Part shown: positions 42,201 to 54,200 of the stretch, in pieces
How the letters are laid out: each line of letters opens with the position of its first letter
How positions within the stretch are numbered: position 1 is the first letter of the stretch
DNA from: Girardinichthys multiradiatus
Taxonomy: Eukaryota > Chordata > Actinopteri > Cyprinodontiformes > Goodeidae
Assembly: GCF_021462225.1 (NCBI RefSeq)
Contig: NC_061796.1
Coordinates: 48,235,391-48,299,390, forward strand
Length of the DNA: 64,000 nt
Direction of reading: 5' to 3'
Notes under the pieces: generated by a model
Seen by the model: only the letters and a program-made list of their open reading frames with translations
What the model was told of the DNA's origin: nothing
The model's database searches: none
Made by a program: the position numbers and the translations under genes

Positions 42201-45200
42201 CAGACAGTAGTGAGAGAAATCCACAAGAAGGTAGATCCGAAACTCAGTAGTTGATTATCCAGATGTTCAGAGAAACTCTGGAACGAAGTCAGAACTCAGC
42301 AAAGTAAACAAAGCCTCAAGTAAAAACCTGCGAGGGAGCAAAATACAAAGTTACTAGAAGCACATGAACGAAGCGGAAAAATCAGTAGAAGCTGAGCTTG
42401 TTACCACTAAGCCAAACACTTTGGCGTCGAAATGCTGTACTCCTCCAAGCAATCAGCAGATAGGAGACACCTGTCATCCAGCGCACCTGAGAAGTCCAGC
42501 ACCAACTGGAACACTGAATGGTTATGCAGACAAGTACACCAAACACACACACACACCAGCACATACACTAACACACACGGACTCAGACTCTGACATCATC
42601 CCCCCCTCAATAGCCGCCGCCTGGCGGCCCAGAAGAAGTTGCAGCACCAGGGATCCAAGGCTTTATCTGTGATACATGAAACGTAGGATCTATGCGAAGG
42701 CTTGCAGGTAGACGGAGACGAACCGCTGAGGGACTGATCACTGTCTCAATCTCATCAGGTCCGATGAAACGAGTTGAAAGCTTTCAGGACATAGACTTCA
42801 GTGGTACATCACGTGCTGATAACCAAACCTTTTGGCCGGGCAGATATTCCGGGGCAGGTCGGCGTCGTCGATCAGCGAATAATTTTTTCTGTTCTGCCGT
42901 TCATTGGAGGGTTTGGATGGTGAAGTTCCATATGGATTTGCAGCGTCGGATGTGATGGTGGACCGAGGGATCCGTGATGTCTGTCTCATCGGCAGAAAAC
43001 AAAGGCAGCTAGTATGTGGTATTCCATGCAAACGAAAAACATGTTTGGTGAGAAGTTTGGCTGTTTGCAGAGCTGACAGAAGTTTCCTGAGTGGGATGAG
43101 ATGGCATGTCTTAGTGAATTGTAGTCATACCTGAAGATAAGGGTAAACCGGAAACAAAGTCCAAAGCGATATGCGACCAGGGACGACCAGGAATGTTGAG
43201 TGGTTGGAGGAGACCAGCGGGTGGTTGATTGCTGGTTTTCGTTCTGGCACATGTGGAACTAGCTTGAACAAAGTGTTTAACATCCTTATGAACTGAAGGC
43301 CTCCAAACTCTTCTCTGTATGAGAGCTATTGTCCTGCTAACTCCGGGATGAGCAGAAAACTTAGCTGTGTGCAACCAATCAATGAGTCTATGACGAACCT
43401 GAAGTGGGACATAGGTACGATTTGGGGGTCCTGTGCCAGGGTCGGGTTCCTGTTGTTGTGCTCTGTGGATTATGTCTTCCATCTCCCACCTAAGTGCCCC
43501 GACCGTCCAACTGGCTCCTTTATTGAATCATCTACTGCAAACTGTCTGGAGAGTGCATCAGGTTTAGTGTTCTTAGGTCCAGGTCTGAAAGAAATATAAA
43601 GATCAAAATGTAAAAAGAACAAAGACCACCGGGACTGACGTGGGTTCAATCTTTTAGCTGACTGTATGTAAGCCAAGTTCTTATGGTCCGTCCAGACTTG
43701 AACTGCATGTTCCGCGCCCTCAAGCCAGTGACGCCATTCCTCAAGAGCTAACTTAATAGCTAATAGTTTTCTATCTCCAATGTCATAATTTCTCTCTGCG
43801 TTGTTCAGTCTGTGTGAAAAGAAAGCACAAGGATGTAGTCTCCCATCCTCTGAATTCTGCGATAACACTGCCCCAACCCCAATATCAGAGACATCAACCT
43901 CTAAAATAAATTGTTTTGAAGAGTCAGGGTGAATTAAGATGGGAGCTTGTGAGAGCTTCCTCTTTAGTGCCTGGAATGCTTCTTCAGCCTCAGGTGGCCA
44001 TGAAAATTAAACCTTTGAAGAGGTTAAGGCAGTAAGAGGTGCAGCTGTCTGACTGTAATTTCTTATGAAGTGTCTGTAAAAGTTTGCAAATCCGAGGAAT
44101 CTCTGTAATGCTTTGCGGGTGTCCGGTACAGGCCACTCCAAGACTGCCTTAATCTTCTCGGGCTCAGATTGTACCTGTCCACCCTCGAGAATGTATCCTA
44201 AAAAGGTGACAGAGGTTTGGTGAAACTCACATTTTTCACCCTTCACAAAGAGGCGGTTTTCTAGAAGACGTTGAAGTACTTGGCGAACATGGCGACGATG
44301 CTCCTCAATGTCCTTTGAGTAGATCAAAATGTCATCTAGATATACAAAAACAAAAATGTTCAGAAAATCTCTAACCACATCGTTAACAAGGGCCTGGAAG
44401 ACAGCAGGAGCATTGCATAGACCAAATGGCATGACCAGGTATTCAAAGTGACCGAGTGGAGTCTTGAAGGCCGTCTTCCACTCATCCCCATGGCGGATCC
44501 TAACAAGATGGTAAGCATTTCTCAGATCTAGTTTAGTAAATACTGTGGCACCATGAACCGGTTCAAAAGCTGAGGAAAGTAGTGGAAGAGGATACTTGTT
44601 TTTGACAGTGATTTGATTAAGACCCCTATAGTCAATACAGTGTCTTAATGACCCAACCTTTTTCCCTACAAAGAAAAATCCGGCCCCAAGAGGTGAAGAA
44701 GATGGTCGGATTATTCCTGCAGATGAGGACTCATTAATATAATTCTCCATTGATTTCTGTTCGGGACGAGAGATATTATATAGTCTGTTAGATGGTAAGG
44801 GGGCGCCAGGGAGGAGGTCGATAGCGCAGTCATAAGGCCTATGGGGTGGTAAGGACAAAGCCTTGTTCTTACTAAAGACTCCCTTGAGGTCATGATATTC
44901 TGGGGGTACATGTGATAGATCAATGTCCTCGTTCTCCTCACTACTCTGTTCTGAAAAGCTCGGAACGAACGCTGACTGGAGGCAAGATGAGTGGCAACTA
45001 ATGAACCAAGATTCAACGCGACCCTCCAACCAATCAAGATGAGTATTATGTTTTCACAACCTAAGACCAAGGAGCCCTGTGATACTGGAAATACAAAAAA
45101 GGATATCTTCTCTCCATGGTTTCCTGATAACAAAAGGTCAATGGGTTTAGTCTGATCTGTAATTCGCTGTAAAACCTGTCCATCAAGGGCTAATGCAGAT

Positions 45201-48200
45201 CGCAGGGAAGCAAGTGGTTCTATTTCAATTCTGGCTTTGCGTACTAATCCTGAGTCAATTAAATTCTGTTCACTTCCAGAATCGACCAAGGCGAACATAG
45301 TCAAAGTTTGTTGGTTAACTATGATAGTTGCTGGCAAGCTGAGTCTAGGGGCTTCACTATTTAAAGAATGGTCCGCCAACCCCCCCTTCATGGTTAGCGG
45401 ACCCTGTCTTTTGGCAGGGTTCAACATAGGTTCTGACCCAGTAGCTAAGGGCTGAAAGGGTTTAGCAATGGGTGAAAAGTTAGTCTGTGGTCTATTACTA
45501 GACCATTCTGTTCTGGTTCTCCTTCTGTCCCTTATTCTGTTATCCACTCTTGTGGCCAAAGAAAATACTTCATCCAATGTGGGAGGTTCAACCAGAGCTA
45601 ACTCATACTTTAGAACCTTGTCTAAGGCATGAAAAAATGCAGACTTTAAGGCACAATCCTTAAATGAACGAAGCGGAAAAATCAATAGAAGCTGAGCTTG
45701 TTACCACTAAGCCAAACACTCTGGCGTCGAAATGCTGGCAGCGTCCCGCTTAAGTACTCCTCCAAGCAATCAGCAGATAGGAGACACCTGTCATCCAGAG
45801 CACCTGAGAGCTCCAGCACCAACTGTGAAACACTGGATGGTTATGCAGACAAGTACACCAAACACACACAGACCCAGACTCTGACAAACTGTGTCATCAA
45901 CAGAACCATGATCCCAAACACAGCAGCAGATCTAAAACAGAATGACAGAAAACCAGAAGTATCAAGTCCAGATCTCGGCTTGACTGAAATGCTGTGGTGG
46001 GTCCTTCAGAGAGCAGAGCAGGAACCTTAAGCAACATTAGACAGAAAAGTGGACCAGAACTCCTCCACAGCGACAGCAGTAGATTTCATTTATATGTAAA
46101 AGTCTGACAGATATGAAATGTTTTCCATCCCTGTTTGACACGGAGAGACAAGAAGTTATTAGATAATAACAAGGAAGCTTCAGATCAACAATTGAACCAC
46201 ATCAACTTTGAGGTTCAAAAAAGGTGAAGTTCTGTACAAATGTTACCAATATTCTCATTAATTACCAGTAAACGAACAGGACATGAGAGATTAAGCTGAA
46301 AGGTTTTCGCACAAACATGACAAACAAAATCAAATAAAGAAAATGTTATGATCGTCTCTGTTTGGATCTCTGTAGGGTCTCCGAGGTCCTCCTGGATTCA
46401 AGTCTATGACTGTAAGTCCACCTGAGAAATGTTCTTACCTGGTTCTGTCTAAAGCTGCAGCCACTATTCACACCTGCTGTCTGTTCTGTCAGGAGTGTCA
46501 GCTGGTCACCTACATCAGAGACAACTGTGGTAAGTTCACAGCTCCTCCAGAGATTCCTCAAAGCACATCAGGACATAAAACGTGCAGCTGATCTCTTCTT
46601 TCCTCACAGCTTGCTCCATTGGTACGTATCTCCACTCAGACGGTCACAAACCTGCTGCTGGTCCCTCCTGACTTCATAAGAGGCAGAGCATCTGCAGGGA
46701 AGAGGAGGGAAACTGTGCAGCATGTGTTGAATCTGGGTGCTTACAGCCACAACACAGAATCCCTGCTTGGCTGGTTGAACAGCAACACTTTATTTATTTA
46801 GAGTCTGGCTGGTAACGATTTCTGGTTCTGACCTGTTGATTTTGACGTATTCAGAGTTCTAATTTAATAAAACATGAAAATGAGCTGCATGGTCTTAATT
46901 AGTCCAACAGAAATGAAAGTGTTACTTGTTAAACATAATGCATCTTTTCCTTTGTGTATGCCCTAACCCTCTACTGTTTGTTCCTGCAGAAAAATTCAAA
47001 ATAAAGTTTCAAAGAAAGGGACGTTACTAGATGTTTGGCCATTTTGGCATCACAGCATCAGCTTCAAACCTTTATATGAGTTCTTCAGAAGAAGAGCATG
47101 ACGATACATTCTGCTGCTTAATTCATAGATAGACTGGACACGGTGGGATTTCTTAGTTTTGATGCATTTAACAAATTGGGCATGCTAGACTTTCCGAGCT
47201 GATCACAAGAAAGTTGACCTATGGAGGAGCAGTCAAAGTAAAATCATGATGACAACAGAACTAAAAGTGTAAAGCTACTGAAGTGATAAATGTGCTTCAG
47301 TCCTAATTAAAGAAATTAATCATGGCTGGACAAATTCCTTCATAATTTTCTTTCTTTCAGTTCTGCTAAACTCAAATTCTTCTTCGCTGATTTTAAGGTC
47401 ACTCAGAGTGCCCGGCATATCCCACAGAGCTGGTCTTTGGTCTGGATATGTCTGATGGTGTGACTCCAAGTGCCTTCGAGAGGCAGCGTTCCGCCCTCCT
47501 GTCTCTGCTGGAGGACATCAACATTGCAGAGAGCAACTGTCCAAGAGGTGCCCGTGTCGCCGTGGTGGGATTCAGCAGCTACACCAAATACCTGATCCGC
47601 TTCCAGGACTACCGCCGGAAGGCCCAGCTGAAAGAAGCAGTACAAAATATTGCCTTGGAGAGGACGTCCAACAAGCCGCTCTTAGGTGCTTCAATGCGCT
47701 TCGTGGGTCAGAATGTCTTCAAACATGTGCGAGCTGGAACGATGCTGAGGAAGGTGGCAGTTTTCTTTTCTAGCGGGCGTTCAGAGGAGGTTAATGACAT
47801 TGTGACCGCTGTAATGGAATACCGAGCCCTGAACATCGTCCCAGCAGTTATTTCTCTGAGCAGAGCTCCTGAGATTCGAAGTTCCATAGAGGTAGGTCTC
47901 AGCACTCAGTGATCCAACCAACAATTGGCTAGGCTATTTAAACATCTGGTCAGTTCTGGTCTCTGCTGCATTGAGGTTTATTTGCTAATAGTAGTCAAAG
48001 ATTTTTTCCTAAACCTGTTGAATGCGACATTATCCAAGAAGACTTTTCTGATCACAGTCAGAGTTAGAATTATATATCTTTGTTTATGACAGAAACTTTA
48101 AAGCAGGGTGAAGTTATTCATTGGCAGACAATGTGATTCTTATGGTGGCCGGGAGGCATAAACCAACATTACGAAGTCTGAAACACTTTTTTTGGACCTT

Positions 48201-51200
48201 AAGACAAATTAAGATTTCAGAAAACAATTTAACAACATGCAAAACACTTTTACAAGTCCCAAAACAAATTTACATTTGGCAAAATCCACCAGAAAGGGAA
48301 TGTACCAACTCCGAGTCTGACCCGGACATGATAACAGGAGCGCTCATGGTGATCCGTTTTCTGGACGGCAATACGTGTGGCAGTTGCAGATAGCACTTGA
48401 AATATGTTTTAAGGATGACTAAGAGATCAGAAATGATTGGACAATTAAAGATAATATCATGAATGTATTCGGCAACTTCGTAAAAGATAGATGAGAAATG
48501 TCTAACATTGACGGGCTTTTATTTTAAAATTCCACTTCAGATCTCGATGAAATTCGATGAGTGGAATCTGGAAGTGTTCTCTTGTCATCATGAACTAAGA
48601 GTAATCACTTTATTTGTTGCAATAAACACAGAAACCTAGGGAAAATAAACGTAAAATGTCTACTTTTTAAGGTCTTTAATTTTGAAATTCCACTTCAGAT
48701 GTAGGTGAAATTTGATGAGTGACATCTGGAGGTGTTCTTCTGTCATCCTGAAGTGAGACTGGTCACTGGAAACTATTTTGTTTTATTAAGTGTGGAAGCT
48801 TAGGGAATATAAAAGGACATTCTCAAATAATGAACACACAAATTCCCACATAAAACAGTGACAAAAATAAAAAATTCTATATCTACATATTCACAGATGG
48901 ACTTAAAAAATCTAATTAAAATAAGAGCAAGAATGACATCATCCACCACGAGTCAGTTCATTTAAAACTTATTGATTTCTCAGCAAGCGCCACTGCGGTT
49001 TTTCATGTTTTCACGCACAACAAAACTGCATCAAGGCTGATTTGACCATTATTTTCGAAGTTGAGGCTGCCTTGACTGCAGCAAAACCAAGGCAGCCGCC
49101 GTAGCAGCGTCTTAAAGGCTTTTACAGCTGGTCTGGCACCCTCATGGCCAGGGACTCTACAGAGTGCCAGCGTGTTTTTAACTAATTGATTTTGTTTTCT
49201 GTGAGTAACATCACAGTAACCATTCATGCTCTATAAAAAACCGACTGTTTGTGGAATGTCTCTTCATTATCTGTTATACATCCACATAATGTTATTTAGG
49301 ACATGGTTTCCACCTCAAGTAAATATAGCCACCTTATATTATGGGTCTAACACTGTTTATTAAATAATGATGAATAATGACATCATTATTTGAAAGTAAT
49401 TACTGACTATCAGTCAATAGCTAATAACTATAATGCCATCCTGTTTGCCGATAATCAGCATTGGTTAACACAAAAACAGAGGTAGCCGCCGTGGCAGCAT
49501 CTTTTAAAGCTGACACCCTGTTGCACCACTGGTGGTGGAAGAACCATTTCTATTTGCCACTGCCATGAATTGAGCTTGCTTTGTCTCAGATTCTAAGAAC
49601 CAACCACACAAAAAACAAAACTGCGTTAATCTACTCATATGTGTGCCACAAAACGGGCAAAACGCCACTCGATTGCTGTCCATCTTGGGTCGCCATGAGT
49701 GCTCCCGTTATCACTTCCGGGTCAGCCTCGGAGTTGGTACATTCCTTTTCCATTAGATTTTTTTTTTTGTTGCTATTTGTACATGTGTTTTTGTGTTTTG
49801 TTTTGTTTTGTAATTTGCTGTTATTTCAGCTTCTAACTTTATGTCCTCTCTTTTCTCTTCCTAGAAGCTACAGTGCCTCGCGAAAGTATTCGCCCCCCTT
49901 GAACTTTTCAACCTCTTGCCACATTTCAGGCTTCAAACATAAAGATATAAAATTATAATTTTTTGTGAAGAATCAACAACAAGTGGGACACAATCGTGAA
50001 GTGGAATTACATTTATTGGATGTGTCGAACTTTTTTAACAAATAAAAAACTGAAAAGTGGGGCGTGCAATATTATTCGGCCTCTTTACTTTCAGTGCAGC
50101 AAACTCAGTCCAGAAGTTCAGTGAGGATCTCTGAATGATCCAATGTTGTCCCAAATGACTGATGATGATGAATAGAATCCACCTGTGTGTAATCAAGTCT
50201 CCGTATAAATGCACCTGCTCTGTGATAGTCTCAGGGTTCTGTTCAAAGCACAGAGAGCATCATGAAGACCAAGGAACACACCAGGCAGGTCCAAGATACT
50301 GTTGTGGAGAAGTTTAAAGCTGGATTTGGATACAAAAAGATTTCCCAAGCTTTAAACATCCTAAGGAGCACTGTGCAAACAATCATATTGAAATGGAAGG
50401 AGTATCAGACCACTGCAAATCTACCAAGACCCGGCCGTCCCTCTAAACTTTCATCTCAAACAAGGAGAAGACTGATCAGAGATGCAGCCAAGAGGTCCAT
50501 GATCACTCTGGATGAACTGCAGAGATCTACAGCTGAGGTGGGAGAGTCTGTCCATAGGACAACAATCAGTCGTACACTCCACAAATCTGGCCTTTATGGA
50601 AGAGTGGCAAGAAGAAAGCCATTTCTCAAAGATATCCATAAAAAATCTCGTTTAAAGTTTGCCACAAGCCACCTGGGAGACACACCAAACATGTGGAAGA
50701 AGGTGCTCTGGTCAGATGAAACCAAAATCCAACTGTTTGGCCACAATGCAAAACGATATGTTTGGCGTAAAAGCAACACAGCTCATCACCCTGAACACAC
50801 CATCCCCACTGTCAAACATGGTGGTGGCAGCATCATGGTTTGGGCCTGCTTTTCATCAGCAGGGACAGGGAAGATGGTCAAAATTGATGGAAAGATGGAT
50901 GGGTCCAAATACAGGACCATTCTGGAAGAAAACCTGTTGGAGTCTGCAAGAGACCTGAGACTGGGACGGAGATTTATCTTCCAACAAGACAATGATCCAA
51001 AACATAAAGCCAAATCTACAATAGAATGGTTCACAAATAAACGTATCCAGGTGTTGGAATGGCCAAGTCAAAGTCCAGACCTGAATCCAATCGAGAATCT
51101 GTGGAAAGAGCTGAAGACTGATGTTCATGAACGCTCTCCATCCAACCTCACTGAGCTCCAGCTGTTTTACAAAGAAGAATGGACAAGAATTTCAGTCTCT

Positions 51201-54200
51201 CGATGTGAAAACTGATGGAGACAAACCCCAAGAGACTTGCAGCTGTAATTGCAGCAAAGGGTGGCGCTACAAAGTATTAACGCAATAATATTGCACGCCC
51301 CACTTTTCAGTTTTTTATTTGTTAAAAAAAGTTTGACACATCCAATAAATTTCATTCCACTTCAAGATTGTGTCCCACTTGTTATTGATTCTTCACAAAA
51401 AATTAGACTTTTATATCTTTATGTTTGAAGCCTGAAATGTGGCAAGAGGTTGAAAAGTTCAAGGGGGGCGAGTACCTTCGCAAGGCACTGTACACCTGGC
51501 CTGACTCTGTGTCTACCTGTGACACCTTTCTGGAGAGCAGCATCATCCAAGCTTCTGCTGGCAACAACTTAATGCTCACCTTCTACAGATGATCCACATG
51601 GCCCTGTCTTTCAGTGTTTAACCCTTTCTCTCTCCTAGACATGGCTACTGACTGAGCTTCTACTGTGACTAACTCTATGTTCTCTCTTTCAGACTCTAAC
51701 CTTGAAAACTGGCTCAGAGTTTATCTGTTCTTTCTTTCTAGATGAAACGACTAAAGGAGCGACATCCATTAACATTTACTTTTCCTTCCCATAGAAAGTA
51801 CTCCTGGATCAGTGCTTCTTTGTTCTCTTTGTGTCTCTGCTCTGTTCTCTCAAACCTCCAGTCGGTCGTGGCAGATGGCCGCTCACACTGAGCCTGGTTC
51901 TGGTTCTGCTGGAGGTTTCTTCCTGTTAAAAGGGAGTTTTTCCTCTCCACTGTCGCTACATGCATGCTCAGTATGAGGGATTGCTGCAAAGTCAACACCA
52001 GTGACTGTCCACTGTCTCTACATGCTCATCCAGGAGGAGTGAATGCTGCTAGTCACTGACTGGATGCAATCTGCTGGGTTTCCTTAGATAGAAAAACTTT
52101 TTATCCAATTTGAATAAATAACTGAATCTGACTGAACTGTTCAATGGTTACGATTAATTGGAATGTATGAACCTGACTGTTGTGAAGAACCTTGAGACGA
52201 CATGTGTTGTGAATTGGTGCTATATAAATAAAACTGAATTGAATTGAATTAAATTTATCTCAGGCTTCGTAAAAGTGTTTCAGATTTTGGAATGTTGGTT
52301 TGCACCTCCTGGCCACCGTAGATTCTGTTATGAGCTGATGTGACTCTATCTGCAGACGATGCAATTCTGTTTGCGCAACGTGATTCTTTCTGATTTGTCC
52401 CTCAGAGCTCTGACAGTAGCTGTTTTCTCACAGGTCGATGACTCAGGTAACTCTATCTTCATGGCATTGACAAGGCAGGACAACCTGGCTACTGACCTGA
52501 GGAAGATCAAGAATTGTGCAATCTGCCACGGTACAAAACAGAACCTTGAGCTTGATCCTGTTTTAAACCAGAAACCAAATTGTCAGTCTCAATCTAATTT
52601 CTCTACAAGACTGGATGAAAACTGAATAAACAAGCAGTCAGGGTCCAAATATAAACTCTGAAAAACCCTCAGAAAACATGGAAAGCTACTGATCAAGACC
52701 CTTTTATAAAATTACAGAAAAGACTCATGGAAAAAAAAGATTCATATGAAAGAAAATACATAGAAATGAGGACTGGATCAGAACTTTTCTGTTCCTAAGT
52801 TCTGGATTTGCCTTTATTGGTAAAGTAGTGAGATTCACTAATATATCATGCATATGGAAACTGTCTGGTTAGATCCAGCTTCTAAGTAAATCCAGCATCA
52901 CGTTTTCTGCCTCTTTTTCAGACCCCTGCAGACGTTCAGAGGAGTGCTCCTTCATCCAGGACCCGGCACTGCCTCAGCAAGCAGACGTGGACCTTGTTAT
53001 GGTTCTGGACGGCTCCCGGGAGATGCAGGCAGATGAATATGTTGGTGCTAAGCAGCTGCTGGGTTCTGTGGTGGAGCAGCTGGCTGTAAGCTCTCAGCCC
53101 CGCAGACCTGGAAACCAGGCTAGAGTTGCTGTGGTCCAGCAGAGTGAAACTCAGACTGCTAAGGTGGAGTTTAACCTGCAGACCTACCAGAACCAGGATC
53201 TGATGAAGACACATCTGATGCAGAAAATGAAGCAGCAGAGCGGTACCTCCATTCTGGGTCGAACACTGGACTTCACCTTGAACGAGGTGCTGCTGAAGAC
53301 TGGCCAGGCGCGCAAAAGGAGGGCTCTGCTGACCGTGGTGGCCACCCAGACAGCCTACAGGGACCGGGCCAAGCTGCACTACATCTCCCTGAAGGCCAAG
53401 TGTGAAGGTGTGGCCATGTTTGTGGTGGCAGTCGGAGATCGGTACAATCAGACGCAAGTGGAGGAGCTGGCTGGTCCACCTGTCCATCAGCACCTGATCC
53501 ATGTCAGCCAGCTGAAGGCTGAGGAGCAGGGCTACGTTCAGCGCTTCTTCAGAGTCTTCCTCTCCGTCCTCAACAGTAAGATCATGTGGTCACAGGAGGA
53601 AACACTCAGATCTGTGGATCTGCTACAGCATCAGTTGGCTGATGTTACTCTGATGGAGCTGATGTTTGCTGCTGAACAACCCAAACAAGAGCTGTTTTTA
53701 TTATATCCTTATGTTTTTCTACTGCATTTTGTTTTTACGCTAATTATCTTCTTAATTTTTTTCCTGTTAAAAACAGAATCAGTGATTAAATCTATAGATT
53801 AAAAAAATCTGCTCTATGTGCACTTACTGCAAGCATGACTTCATCACTAATAATCAGGTGTGATCCATGTCCTGATGAGTTTCCCATGAATGTGTTCCAG
53901 AGGGAATAAACTCGTATCCTCCTGCTTCCCTGAGAGAGAGCTGTGAAGAGCTTGGTGGTCAGGAACAAGGACAGACCTCCTTTACTGAGTAAGAATCGGC
54001 AGAAATGCCAACAAACACAGTTTAGGTTCATTTAAAGCTGATGTTTTGGAGTCTGGCCTTGGGGTTGATTGGTGCCAGGGCTGGCGTTGATTTTTTCAGA
54101 TCTCGGTTCCTGGCTTCGGTGTTCAGTCCATCGAGTGGGAGGGGGCTCTGGCAGCGGGGCTCTTGGCCGGGCAGTGTGTGGCGGTGATTGGGATGTGGCT

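Larger units (their letters stand above)
41785..45891 (-). mobile_element. Ty3/Gypsy LTR retrotransposon nested in a Tc1-like copy
   Basis: The element runs from LTR (41790-42595) through pol to a truncated second LTR (45664-45886), flanked by an identical 5-bp target duplication AACTG at 41785-41789 and 45887-45891. LTR termini are TGTCA...TGACA. A polypurine tract (on minus; + strand CCCCCCCTC at 42600-42608) lies directly upstream of the 3' LTR. Integrase, RNase H, reverse transcriptase and protease follow in Gypsy order. Most of gag and most of the 5' LTR are deleted. Confidence 0.9.
48143..52318. mobile_element. Fold-back (inverted-repeat) element containing nested insertions
   Basis: The outer arms match as inverted repeats: near 48143-48186 (GGTGGCCGGGAGGCATAAACC...) and 52277-52318 (...TTTGCACCTCCTGGCCACC). 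A second inverted pair lies inside: 48297-48350 (GAATGTACCAACTCCGAG) against 49693-49746. Inside are the dispersed repeat copy C and a Tc1-like element. No transposase of its own was seen. Confidence 0.6.

Noticed and set aside
42692..42955. A + strand coding region in the 42.7-kb segment
   Set aside because: It is the antisense of the Gypsy integrase C-terminal region; the minus strand has the recognisable motifs.
53576..53802. Read-through of C2 into a hydrophobic C-terminus
   Set aside because: It would place a membrane-like tail on a matrix protein and lose the Kunitz exons; a good GTAAGA donor lies at the domain end.
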